Assembly: GCF_963082655.1 (NCBI RefSeq)
Contig: NC_081555.1
Coordinates: forward strand, 29,993,266 to 30,057,265
Reading direction: 5' to 3'
DNA length: 64,000 bases
Source: Stomoxys calcitrans
Lineage: Eukaryota; Arthropoda; Insecta; Diptera; Muscidae
In this document: piece after piece, positions 1 to 9,525 of the stretch
Position numbering within the stretch: position 1 is the stretch's first letter
Layout of the letters: every line of letters begins with the position of its first letter
Made by a program: the position numbers and the translations under genes
Notes under the pieces: generated by a model
What the model was told of the DNA's origin: nothing
Databases searched by the model: none
What the model saw: only the letters and a program-made list of their open reading frames with translations

Positions 1-5
1 TATAG

Positions 6-95
6 GCCGACGAAAATATTTTTGACGAATTTTGTGAAAAGCTCTTAATCGGCTCTTGGAAGGCTCACTGCAAGCCTATTGTGGAACTATATTTG
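6..95 (+). CDS. Possible internal exon, unidentified
   Basis: Ninety bases bounded by a TATAG acceptor at 1-5 and a GTGAGT donor at 96 are open for 30 codons (ADENIFDEFCEKLL...PIVELYL). Borders and length fit a short coding exon, but no family is recognised and no partner exon is visible in this repeat-rich region. It could be a relic or chance. Confidence 0.25.
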
Positions 96-173
96 GTGAG
101 TGCTGGTTAGCAGTTGACAGATTAAGCGTCAATAATGACATTTGTTGTTGCTTTATATTTCACGTGCCTTTGT

Positions 174-338
174 TTAAGGGAAAACGAATCTGGTTACTTG
201 ACCCCGCAAGCAGTTGAAGATAGTTCCCGCAGCTTCGCAATTGTTCTTAACGTTCACGGCAGCATCCTCGCATGCGGCCAAGCCAGCTTTGTATTCATCC
301 ATAAGTCCACCGGCCGCCCACATTTGTTCTTCGGTTGC
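174..338 (-). pseudogene. OBP pseudogene 1, internally deleted but in frame
   Basis: A 54-codon open exon preceded by a TATAG acceptor. It starts ATEEQMWAAGGLM, the beginning of the OBP exon also seen at 7809, and then jumps directly to DEYKAGLAACEDAAV, the C4 region. It continues through NNCEAAGTIFNC (C5-X8-C6) to the ending FVFP and a stop. The whole C1-C3 region is missing; the deletion joins two GATG-like sequences, suggesting microhomology repair. The FVFP ending and six-cysteine pattern resemble the Obp19a/LUSH-like group, but I cannot name the orthologue. Orientation is opposite to pseudogenes 2 and 3. A partly duplicated repeat block flanks it. Confidence 0.75.
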
Positions 339-423
339 CTATAAGAAAGTACAAGCATTGCAATAACAATAAAACTGGTCAAAAATATTTAAAAAAGTTG
401 AATGTTTTTTCTAAGTTTTTTAA

Positions 424-640
424 CCCATTAACGCCTGAACCTCGATTCCCTTGTCCGATTTTGGAGAAATCCCGTATTTTCATTATTTAATGCATTTTTG
501 TTGAAGCAGATTTTTTTAAGTGTTGAAAAAAAATTGGTGAAAGTTAAAAAACATGTCATTTTATTTCCCAAGCCACTTTGTTGTTACAAAAAAAAGAAAC
601 ATTTTCTTTATATGTTATTTCTTGAGCCCTGGTGAGCTTC
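424..640 (-). mobile_element. piggyBac-like element end
   Basis: TTAA at 420-423 followed by CCCATTAACGCC, the terminal motif shared with copies at 2398, 7740, 8739 and the complete pair 23041/25751. It lies in the intron of OBP pseudogene 1, inverted relative to the 2.2 kb copy; the other end is missing. Confidence 0.55.
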
Positions 641-784
641 CACAATAATAAATACACAGATTTGATTTCTTCAACCCTTAGAAGCCTAAATTTTCACCTG
701 ATTCGACTGAAATTTGGACCAAAAGCCTATCTTATGACTTACAATATCATCGCCAAGTTTTATCCGAATCGAAAGTAAGATTAG
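640..784. repeat. Dispersed repeat fragment (duplicate of 3640-3775)
   Basis: Module with the phrases CACCTGATTCGACTGAAATT and CATCGCCAAGTTTTATCCGA, repeated almost unchanged at 3640-3775. It marks the left edge of a segmental duplication that also contains LINE-A and the OBP pseudogene. Confidence 0.6.
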
Positions 785-2110
785 GTTTAATTGACGTTTA
801 GACGTTTTCGTCCATTGTGATACCACAGGAACAGAAGAAGGAAAATGCCTTCTAGTTCCTACAGTTGAACCATACAGATCGCTTTAAAAAGCCCAACAAC
901 TTGCGAATGTTCACATCCGCTAAATCGGACTGGTTCTCAAAGAAATGAGAACCTAATGTGGAACTCCTTCTGACAACCAGTGCGGGACACACACACAGAA
1001 GGTGTTCTATAGTCTCTTCTTCTTTGATGTCCTCACAGCTTCTGCAAAAGTCATTACTTGCAATCTTATGTCTGTCAGCATGTTTTCCTATTAGACAGTG
1101 ATCATGACAGAACTGTCATGACGGACACAATGACTGAGACGTTTCAAGCCAGTGACAGCAAAGCGTATACCTCTTCAAGTCTAGATTAGGCCACATAGTT
1201 TTGTAATGCTTACAGCCCCCTCTTTGTAACCATCTATCATTCATTGTCCTGGTCCTAAAAATTAAGTTTACATGTCGGTAGAACCATACCCACAAATTCC
1301 AGATTCCATGGAATGTGTAAGATAGTTCCTAGTCTCGCAAGTTCGTCCGCTTTTCAATTCCCTGTAATATCTCTGTGTCCCGGCACTTAAAACAGATGAA
1401 TTTGAACTGTTTAGTCATCTCGTTGAGAGATCTTGGACAGTCGAGGACAGTTTTTGTGTTAAGAAATACGTTCTCCAGGGGTTTAGTGGCTGCCTCGCTG
1501 TCTGAGAAGATAAACAATCGTCTTTATGACATTATATCTTAGCCATTGCACCACTTACTTAATTGCAAGGATCTCCGCTTGATACACACTGCAGTGGTCG
1601 GGTAACCTTTTCGATATGACCAGTTCTACACCTTTAGAGTACACCTCAAAGCACACCTGGTCGTTCAGTTTGGAACCATCCGTATAGAAGTCTATGTAAC
1701 TTCTATTGCCAGGGATATCGAAGTTCCAATCGGTTCTATCAGGAATACTGTCCCAGTACTTCTTTTCAAAAAGCGGCTCCGGTAGGGTGTAATCCTCACT
1801 GCCTGGATAACACAGTATCCGTAGCCGCCACATGACCAAAGAGAAAGTTCCCTTAGTCTCACGACAGTGGTTGCTCCAATTTGTCTAACCACAATGTCCA
1901 GAGGCATTAGAAATAGCTTTAAATTCAGTGCATCAGATGGTGTCGTCCTCAGTGCGGCTGTAATGCACAAACAAGCCATCCTTAAGATGCGGTTGAGTAT
2001 TGAACAGTAGGTGGACTTTTGAAGCGCCGCTCACCAGACCACAACACCATATAGCATTATATGTCTGACAACTGCACCATATACTCAATTCATGATGTGC
2101 GGTCTAAACC
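785..2110 (-). mobile_element. LINE-A 3' part with RNase H (LOA/R1-type), decayed
   Basis: Minus-strand remnant of a non-LTR retrotransposon. 1555-1839 encodes IPGNRSYIDFYTDGSKLNDQ, the first RNase H motif (YTDG), and VYQAEILAI with the catalytic Glu. The following Cys/His-rich end lies around 940-1100. Stops and frameshifts interrupt it, and the reverse transcriptase is missing. Similar copies lie at 3785, 7211, 21480, 22765, 25756 and 40270. Confidence 0.75.
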
Positions 2111-2149
2111 CTCAAGTTGTGCTAACGGGGTAGCAAAGCGGACCAGGGG

Positions 2150-2398
2150 TATGCTTATAAAATATTTTTTTTTTGTAAAAACGTAGTGGCTTTGGAAATT
2201 AAATATAAAGAAAATGTTTAATTTTTTTTGTAAGAACATAGTGGCTTGGGAAATAAAATGACATGTTTTTTAATTTTCTCCAATTTTGTTTTTTCAATAC
2301 CTAAAAAAATTTCTGCGTCAATATAAATGCTTAAAATAATGGAAGTACGAAATTTCATTAAAAAAGAACAAGGAAATCGTGACCCAGGCGTTAATGGG
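2150..2398 (+). mobile_element. piggyBac-like element end in the OBP intron
   Basis: Ends GGCGTTAATGGG followed by TTAA (2399-2402). Its body matches 7470-7740 in the same orientation and 424-640 and 8739-8990 inverted. The left end is fused to LINE-A. Because all OBP pseudogenes carry it at the same intron site, it predates their duplication. Confidence 0.6.
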
Positions 2399-2484
2399 TT
2401 AAAAACTCAGAGAAAAACGCATGTTTTTTTTTTCATTATTTTGACCAGTTTTATTGTTATTGTAGTATTTGAACTTCTTTATAG

Positions 2485-3203
2485 ACAACCGAAGAATGTG
2501 GGCTGCCGATAGAATTATGAGAGATGTGTGCCCACCAAAAACCCTGAAAATAATTAACGAAATTGGTGCTGGAATTGGAGGCCGCCGTAGCGCAGAGGTT
2601 AGCATGTCCGCCGATGACGCTGAACGCTTGGGTTCGAATCCTGGCGAGACCATCGGAAAAAATTTTTCTGCGTTGGTTTTCCCCTCCAAATATGCTGGCA
2701 ACATTTGTGAGGTAAAGAGGTGTCGCACTGCGGCACACCGATCAGACTCGGCTATAAAAAGGGGGCCCCTTACATTGAGCTTAAACTTGAATCGGACTGC
2801 ACTCATTGATATGTGAGAAGTTTGCCCTGGTTCCTTAGTGGAATGTTCATGGTCAAAATTTGCATTTTTTACTGGTGCTGGAATTAGAGCTGGTACCCTG
2901 TCTAATGATAAGGATGCCAAATGCAATGATGCAAACGGTAAGAAGTAGTAAAGAAGAAATAAAAAATGTCGAAAAAGAAGACAACTCAGGAAAGATTGAG
3001 ATGATTTTAATGTAATTTTTTTTTTTTTTCATATTCACCATAGCTTCTTTGAAGCAAGCCGATATCCTCATGCCCGATGACTATAAAGATGAATAAAAAG
3101 CTGGCTTGGTCGCATGCAAGGATGCTGCCGTGCGAAAAATTGCGAAGCTGCGGGAACCATCTTCACCTGATTGAGGGTCAAATAACTAAATTCGTATTCC
3201 CTA
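2485..3203 (+). pseudogene. OBP pseudogene 2, split by a SINE
   Basis: Plus-strand copy of the same OBP gene. After a TTTATAG acceptor the exon reads TTEE.MWAADRIMRDVC (C1), with four bases lost after the second Glu codon. It is interrupted at 2580 by a SINE, resumes at about 2873 with TGAGIRAGTLSNDKDAKC (C2), and then has lost 18 bases that carried C3. A short intron follows. The second exon (about 3045-3203) contains LMPDDY, an in-frame stop after KDE, the C4 region, a deletion before C5, and a decayed FVFP end. The signal-peptide exon is absent. The upstream flank (LINE-A plus piggyBac-like end) is the same as that of pseudogene 3, so the two are segmental duplicates. Confidence 0.82.
2580..2870 (+). 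mobile_element. tRNA-derived SINE inserted in OBP exon
   Basis: Starts GGCCGCCGTAGCGCAGAGGT (A-box region TAGCGCAGAGGTTAGC) and has a B box GGTTCGAATCC about 40 bases on, both RNA polymerase III promoter motifs of tRNA type, then a roughly 200-base tRNA-unrelated body. It is flanked by a 16-base target duplication (TGGTGCTGGAATTRGA) taken from the OBP exon. Other copies lie at 18745, 22090, 26640 and 60029. Confidence 0.88.
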
Positions 3204-3784
3204 GCCGCTGGAAATTTTGCACAGATACTTCTTATTGATGTAGGTCATTGGGGATTGCAAATGGGCCATATCGGTTCAGATTTGGATATAGCCCCCATAT
3301 AAACTGATCCTCCGATTTGAATTTTTGAGCCCATAGAAGCCTCAATTTTCATTTGATTTGGCTAAAATTTGGAACCAAGACTTGAGTTATGTCTTCCAAC
3401 ATCCATGCCAAGTATGATCCGAATCGGTATATAAACAGATGTAGCCCCCATATAAACCGATCCCCAGATTTTACTTCTCGAGCCCTTAGAAGCCTCAATT
3501 TTCATCCGATTTGGCTAAAATTTGGAACAAAGGCTTGAGTTGAAACAAGTCTTAAGTTATGACTTCCAACATCTATGCCAAGCATGATCCGAATGGGATT
3601 ATAAACAGATATAGCTTCCATATTAACCAATCCCCAGATTTGATTTCTTCAGCCCTTAGAAGCCTAAATTTTCACCTGATTCGACTGAAATTTGGACCAA
3701 AAACCTACATTACGACGTACAACATCATCGCCAAGTTTTATCCGAATCGATTAATATGGTGATATAGGCCCCCTAGGTAAGGTT
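3204..3784. repeat. Dispersed repeat with ~180-base tandem units
   Basis: At least three tandem units with the phrases GGTATATAAACAGATGTAGC / CCCCATATAAACCGATCC and TTTGGCTAAAATTTGGAAC. The same kind of module fills many other stretches of the window (9.5, 10.8, 19, 24, 27, 30, 36 and 61 kb). Confidence 0.65.
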
Positions 3785-4413
3785 AGGTTAGGTTTAAGTG
3801 GAAGCCTGCCATCAGACTCATTTTCGTCCACTGTGATACCACAGAAACAGAAGAAGGAAAATGCCTTCTAGTTCCAACCGTTCAACCATACAGATAGCTT
3901 TAGAAAGCCCAACAACTTGCGAATGTTCACATCCGATTCACATCAGACTGGTTCTCAAAGAAATGAGAATCGAAAGTGGAACTCCTTCTGACAGCCAGTG
4001 CGGGACACACACACACAGAAGGTGTTCTATAGTCTCTTCTTCTTTGATGTCCTCACAGCTTCTGTAAAAGTCGTTACTTTCAACCTTTAGTCTCTCAGCA
4101 TGTTTTCCTATTAGACAGCGACCTGTCATGACGGACACAATGGCTGAGACGTTTCAAGCCAGTTACAGCAATGCGGTATACCTCTTCAAGTCTAGATTAG
4201 GCCACATAGTTTTAGAATGCTTACAGTCCCCTCTTTGTAACCAACTATCATTCGTTGTCCTGGTCCTAAAAATTTGGCTTACATGTCGCTAGAACCAAAT
4301 TCCAGTTTCCCTGGAATGTGTAAGGTAGTTCCTCGCAAGCTCGTCCGCTTTTCAATTCCCTGAAATATCTCTGAAATATCCGTAGCCGCCACATGACCAA
4401 AGAGAAATCTCCC
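3785..4413 (-). mobile_element. LINE-A copy, 3' piece, split by LINE-B
   Basis: 3938-4138 encodes GKHAERLKVESNDFYRSC and IEHLLCVCVPHW, the Cys/His-rich C-terminus also seen at 785-2110. It stops at CTCCCTTAG and resumes at 7211 with AAGCTCCCTTAG, so the duplicated bases are the target duplication of LINE-B. Confidence 0.7.
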
Positions 4414-4435
4414 TTAGGTTAGGTTAGGTTAGGTT
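4414..4435 (-). repeat. LINE-B 3' tail, (TTAGG)4 on the plus strand
   Basis: Four perfect TTAGG units plus TT where the LINE-B 3' end meets the target site. A plus-strand LINE-B copy at 32455-32470 ends with the complementary AACCT series, so this is the element's own tail and not a telomere. Confidence 0.8.
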
Positions 4436-6069
4436 GAAAAGAGGGTGCAGATATTAAGATATTAACCAATGCCGCTATGGACATACACCTAAGCCAGTAA
4501 TCGGCTTGTTGTTCCCCCCTAAAAACTATAAAGTAACCTTTAAAAAGAAAAATTTAAGTTAGGAATTCCGTGCTACTTACAAAATCCTTAATTGTTTTCA
4601 ATACAACTCCCTTAAATGGGTTCATGTCTGATATTGTGTCTCCACCTAAGTATCCGTATCTGTTGTACGCGAAAGCCGGGCAATTACAAAGGAAATGCTC
4701 CAACGTCTCATCATCTTCCCCGCATGCCCTACACATGCTATCACTTGCCGCATCGATTTTACATAAGTGAGCTCGTAATCCTTTGTGTCCCGTTATGATA
4801 CCAATAGCTATACTGACCTGCTTCTTGCTTCCTTTCAGTAATAGTCTAGTCTTCTCACGATCTGGATCCCCCATAGGATTTTCCCCGACCGTTTTGCTGT
4901 TCCACAATGTTGCATGCGCATTCGTCGCCCACTCCCTCAACTCGGACTGCGTCGACACGAAAGGCTTCGGGTTAACCAAGTTTATTGACGACAGTCCTCT
5001 GGCCTTCGCCGCCAAATCGTCCCTACTCCGTTATGGCCGGGCACCCAAACGATGCGAAGAAGGAGAAGGCGGTAATCTCCTTACACTGTTAGACTGTTCG
5101 TGACCTTACCGTCCCGGTTGTTATTGCCATTATGGCAATTTTACTGTCGGTAAAGATGTTCACAACCGACGTCCTCGCGTTAGCACCACACCAATTCACG
5201 CATTCCGTGATCGCCCGGATCTCCGCCTGCAGGACCGTATTATGGTCAGGCAGTCTAAAACAGATCTCAGTCTCTGGGTTCTCAATGTAAACCCCCAGGC
5301 CTACTCTGTCCTCTAGCTTTGATCAATCCGTGTAACATGATCTTCCAGATGGCAATACTAGGGTTCCGTCAATACAAGACTGTGCCGATGGCATCAGTGT
5401 CTCGCACTCGATTTCAAGGTTCATCTCACGTATCCGATCGGAAACCTCTTCCCTTCCTTCCAGGTTTCCTATTGTCGCCTCGATTATACCGCACAACCTC
5501 GTGCCAAGGCAGTCTCCACCGATATTCCCTTGACATAGGCATGCTGTTTGTTTCTCTGTTCCAAGGAGACCCTCCAATCCTGAACCTGATCGATCGGATT
5601 TTCTGAACATATCGCCACATCTAATACCTCTTCCTTAATCCTATTAACTAAAGTACCGGTGTTACCAATATTAAGTGTTATTAGGTCGTTAGTATTTAAG
5701 AACTCCGCCAGGGCTTGGCACCGCTTCTTAGTGTTGGTACTACCCCACGAAATGTGGTGAGAGTTCGCATCGCACCCTATTAGTACCTCGTTTCCTGTCT
5801 GTTTCGCTTTCCTCGAAAGGCAGATATAGTGAAGCTGTTGCATCCGACGTTGACAACTATGGGGAAAATATGAAATTCAAATTTTTATAACAACGCAGGT
5901 CCTCGGTCGAGTACCAGTGTTAGCATAGAATAATTGGTAGTTCATATGGTTTAGTCCAGAGACTGAATCTTGCCCTTGCTGATTTTCTCCATCAGAGCGT
6001 GTAGCAATCTCGCTCCGGTGGAGGTTTATCTGGATTACCTTAATCATTGGTCCTCCAGTAAATGGGCAT

Positions 6070-6700
6070 CTTGGGAGTAGGTGATGATCTCATCGTCTGC
6101 TCTCTGTTCTTTAGACTGCATTGACTTTCCTGTCACTGCACTGCCTGTTGTCATCTTTTTAGGTTCATTGCCTAGTCTAGTCTTCCGACTTTTTATAAAG
6201 TCGGTAATAGTTCCATCGTCGGGTCCCTGTTCGTTAAGCTTTTTTTGGTTTCCATTCCCTGTACTGACTGGTGTTTCAATACTAGGATCTTTGCCTATCG
6301 AAGCCTTTCATATTTTAAGTAAATGGGCTTTTGGGAGTAGGTGATGGTACCATCATCGGCTGTGCCTGCTCGTTGGGTTGCATTGAGTCTTTTGTCGCTG
6401 CGCTGCTTAATGTTTCAATATTAGGATCTTCACCTATCCCAGTATTCCGAATCTTTAAGTCGGTGATGGGTCCGTCGTCGGGTTCCTGTTTGTTAGGCTG
6501 TGTTGGGTCTCTCGCCACTGCACTGCCTGATATTTTAGTATTAGGATCATTGCTTCTCCTAGTCTTTCCAATATTGAAAGATGCCGTGATTGTCTCGTTG
6601 TCGGTCCCCTGTTTGTTGGGCGGTGTTGAGTCACCTGCCACTGCACGGCCTGATGTCGCAGAATGAAAATTTCTGCCTATCCTAGTCTTCCCTATCTTGA
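6070..6700 (-). repeat. Imperfect ~115-base tandem repeats in LINE-B ORF1
   Basis: Five to six diverged units, each coding roughly IGKTR..DPNTK..GSAVA.DPTQPNKQE.DD. About 180 residues remain open (6315-6875). Such a hydrophilic repeated spacer in a LINE ORF1 is unusual. Confidence 0.65.
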
Positions 6701-7210
6701 AAACGACAGCTTTGCTCCCGTAGTGCGCCATGCCTTTAGTCCTAGCCAAACTTGTCACGGGGACTTGATCAATACCAACCACAAAGTGAGTTCCTTCCTC
6801 CTTCTCCTCCCTGTGGAAGACCTCCCACTTCTCTGCGACCAAACCTTCGTTTTGCTTGCCCAAGAATCCCAACATGCGTTTCGTCGCAAATTTACTGCCC
6901 CATCCCTTGATGAAGGCCGTAGCCTATGTGAGCTGGGGGATACCCATCTTTCTCACCAGGTCGAGCTTTGCGCCTTCCCAGGGAGCGTGAATACCACTAA
7001 CGAGCTGTTTGCCGGTATCAATACATTCCACCGACGCAAAACACAGCCTAAAGATGTCCCCTCTAAATTCGCAGCTCATCATTTGTATGGGTGGACTCTC
7101 TACAGAGTTCCACACATGTTCAAAAATCCGATCGTTATCCAGATTCTCCACTTGGGATCGATGATCTGGTGGAATCCTACCGGGTGCACAACCGATATTG
7201 ATGACTGCAT

Positions 7211-7450
7211 AAGAAAGCTCCCTTAGTCTCACGATAGTGGTTGCTGCAATTTGTCTAACCATAATGTCCAGAGACATTAGATGTAGCATTAAATTCAGTG
7301 CATCAGATGTTGTCGTCCTCTGTGCGGCTGTGATGCACAAACAAGCCATCCTTTGGATCCGGTTGAGTATTGAACAGTAGTTGGACTTTTAAATCGCCGC
7401 CCACCAGACCACAACACCATATAGGATTATAGGTCTGACGTGCGGTCCAA
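7211..7450 (-). mobile_element. LINE-A copy, 5' piece, continuing from 4413
   Basis: Encodes MACLCITAAQRTT and RQIAATTIVRLRELS, identical in kind to the LINE-A stretch at 1692-1979. It is the other side of the LINE-A copy into which LINE-B inserted. Confidence 0.7.
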
Positions 7451-7469
7451 TGGGGTAGCAAAGCGGACC

Positions 7470-7740
7470 AGGGGTATGCTAATAAAATATTTTTTTTTTT
7501 GTAAAAACGTAGTGGCTTTGGAAATTAAATATGATGAAAATGTTTAATTTTTTTTGTAAGAACATAGTGGCTTGGGAAATAAAATGACATGTTTTTTAAT
7601 TTTCTCCAATTTTGTTTTTTTCAATACCTAAAAAAATTTCTGCGTCAATATAAATGCTTAAAATAATGGAAGTAAGAAATTTTATTAAAAAAGAACGAGG
7701 AAATCGAGGGCCAGGCGTTAATGGGTTAAAAAACTCAGAG
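7470..7740 (+). mobile_element. piggyBac-like element end
   Basis: Duplicate of 2150-2398, ending GGCGTTAATGGG then TTAA. It sits in the intron just upstream of OBP pseudogene 3. Confidence 0.6.
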
Positions 7741-7808
7741 AAAAACGCAAGTTTTTTCATTATTTTGAGCAGTTTTATTGTTATTGTAGTATTTGAACTT
7801 CCTTATAG

Positions 7809-8205
7809 GCAACCGAAGAACAAATGTGGGCTGCCGATGGACTTATGAGAGATGTGTGCCTACCAAAATTCCTCAAAATAACTAACGAAACTGGTGCTGG
7901 AATCAGAGCTGGTACCCTGTCTAATGATAAGGATGCCAAATGCAATGTTAACTACACTATGGAAATGATGCAAACGGTAAGAAGTAGTAAAGAACAAATA
8001 AGAAAGTCGAAAAAGAAGACAACTCAGGAAAGGTTGAGATGATTTTAATGTTAAAATTTTTTTTATTTCATTCCTTTTCACCATAGATGAAGAAGGGAAA
8101 TTCTTGTATGAAGCTTCGTTGAAGCAAGTCGATGCCCTCATGCCCGATGACAATAAAGATGAATACAAAGCTGGCTTGGCCGCAAGCAAGCATGCTGCAG
8201 GTGAG
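7809..8205 (+). pseudogene. OBP pseudogene 3, right-hand part lost at an inversion
   Basis: Best-preserved relic of the cluster. Exon 7809-7976 is fully open (56 codons, ATEEQMWAADGLMRDVCLPK...EMMQT) between a TATAG acceptor and a GTAAGA donor. C3, however, is replaced by Tyr (KCNVNY instead of C-X3-C). After a 110-base intron the second exon begins at 8087 with a one-base deletion after MKKG, then shows ASLKQVDALMPDD and EYKAGLAASKHAA, where C4 is replaced by Ser. At about 8205 the sequence switches to the opposite-strand copy, so C5, C6 and the end are missing. It is clearly non-functional. Confidence 0.85.
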
Positions 8206-8683
8206 GATAGTTCCCGCAGCTTCGCAATTGTTCTTAACGTACACAGCTGCATCCTTGCATGCGGCCAAGCCAGCTTTGTATTCATCTTTTATAGTCATCG
8301 GGCATGAGGATATCGACTTGCTTCAAAGAAACTTCATACAAGAATTTACCCTTCTTCATCTGTGGTGAAAAGGGTTGAAATAAAATAACATTTAAATCAT
8401 CTCAATCTTTCCTGAGTTCTCATCTTTTTCGCCTTTTTATTTATTCTTACCGTTCGCATCATTTCCAAAATGCAGTTAACATTTGGCGTCCTCATCATTA
8501 GGCAAGGTAGGAGCTATAATTCCATGAGCAATTTCGTTACTTATTTTGGGAAATTTTGGTAGGCACACATCTCGCATAAGACCACCGTCACCACCAGCTG
8601 TAATTCCATCAGCAAATTCCTTGGTTATTTTGGGGAATTTTGGAAGACACAAATCTCATATTAGTCCTCCGGTTTTCTGTTGC
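8206..8683 (-). pseudogene. OBP pseudogene 4, head-on inverted copy
   Basis: Minus-strand OBP copy abutting pseudogene 3 tail to tail. Exon 1 lies at 8451-8683 after a CCCACAG acceptor and contains the C1 region twice (LMRDVCLPKFPKI repeated in diverged form about 90 bases apart). It keeps C3 (VNC) but has a one-base frame error at C2. Exon 2 (8206-8359) reads MKKGKFLYE..SLKQVDILMPDDYK, has a one-base insertion, and then AGLAACKDAAVYVKNNCEAAG with the C5-X8-C6 spacing intact, ending at the junction. Introns are alignable with pseudogene 3. The two copies form an inverted repeat with a loop of about 50 bases. Confidence 0.82.
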
Positions 8684-8734
8684 CTGTGGGAAAGTTTAAG
8701 CAATGAAAAAAGTTGCCTGTTTTTCTGAGTTTTT

Positions 8735-9525
8735 CAACCCATTACCGCCTGGCCCTGGATTCTCTTGTCCGATTTTATTGAAATTTCGTATTTTCATTAT
8801 TTAAAGCATTTTTGTTGACGCAAACATTTTTTTAATGTGTTGAGAAAAAAAAATTGGTGAAAATTTAAAAACATGTCATTTTATTTCCTAAGCCACTATG
8901 TTTTGCCAAAAAAAGAAACATTTTTTTATATTTTATTTCCAAAGCCACTATGTTTTACGAAAAAAAAAACATTTTCTTTATATTTCACGACCATTTAGCT
9001 GGAGTAACATACCACGCGCAGCACTTATGCGCGCTTAAGTAATCAGATGTGCCCACATGCGTTCTGTAGGTTGAGTTACATACCATGCGCTTTTTGCTTC
9101 TCACGAATTTGTAAAAATCAGCTTACTTATGTCATTTCCCAAGTTAAATTCAATTTAAATTGTCAAAATGTGAATTAATATTAAAATCATTAAAGCATTT
9201 GTCTAATTTATGAACTGCGAAACAATTTTTGAACAGTAAACATATTCAAATCATATGTTTGGCGCCCTGAAATGCGTTCAAAGTTGAGAGTTGGTTAACT
9301 CATTCCTTCAGATGCGTGCGTGCATTTGTTGTGTAACTCACACAGTACAAACCAACCTATTTATTTATTTATTTTGAAAGGAACCATAAATTGCAATAAG
9401 ACATTAAATTTCACTCCTCAAAATTTTGTAAAAAATTTGTTATTTGATTTTTTTTTATACAAAAAAATTGACGACTTTCGTCAAGCCAATTTTCCCCCAA
9501 AAAATGACCTGTTATGACCGTAAAT
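8735..9525 (-). mobile_element. piggyBac-like element, degraded, upstream of OBP pseudogene 4
   Basis: Starts CCCATTACCGCC at 8739 with a mutated TTAA (TCAA). 8739-8990 matches the other OBP-intron copies, and 9350-9520 is the reverse complement of 23100-23250, the opposite end of the same family. 8990-9350 between them shows no gene. Confidence 0.5.

Larger units (their letters stand above)
4414..7210 (-). mobile_element. LINE-B (LOA/R1/I-type) with RNase H, internally deleted
   Basis: Minus-strand non-LTR retrotransposon inserted in LINE-A. In coding order: ORF1 (7210 to about 6060), endonuclease fragment 5843-5484 (LIGCDANSHHISWGS, NTNDLITLNIGN), then directly a scrap of reverse transcriptase (KQHAYVKGISVETAL) near 5530. 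Thumb and RNase H follow (SGRSCYTDG at about 5340), then the C-terminal CRACGEDDETLEHFLCNC zinc-knuckle-like end (4554-5015). Most of the reverse transcriptase, including the YADD site, is deleted, so it cannot move by itself. The 3' tail is a run of the AACCT pentamer. Confidence 0.8.

Noticed and set aside
135..344. 69-codon plus-strand frame
   Set aside because: It is the antisense shadow of OBP pseudogene 1, whose cysteine pattern and FVFP end lie on the minus strand.
2580..2655. Possible tRNA gene (A and B boxes)
   Set aside because: The boxes belong to a SINE: a long tRNA-unrelated body, a target duplication and several copies elsewhere, with no proper cloverleaf noticed.
4414..4435. 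Interstitial telomere
   Set aside because: The TTAGG run sits exactly at a LINE 3' end and recurs in another copy; flies lack TTAGG telomeres.
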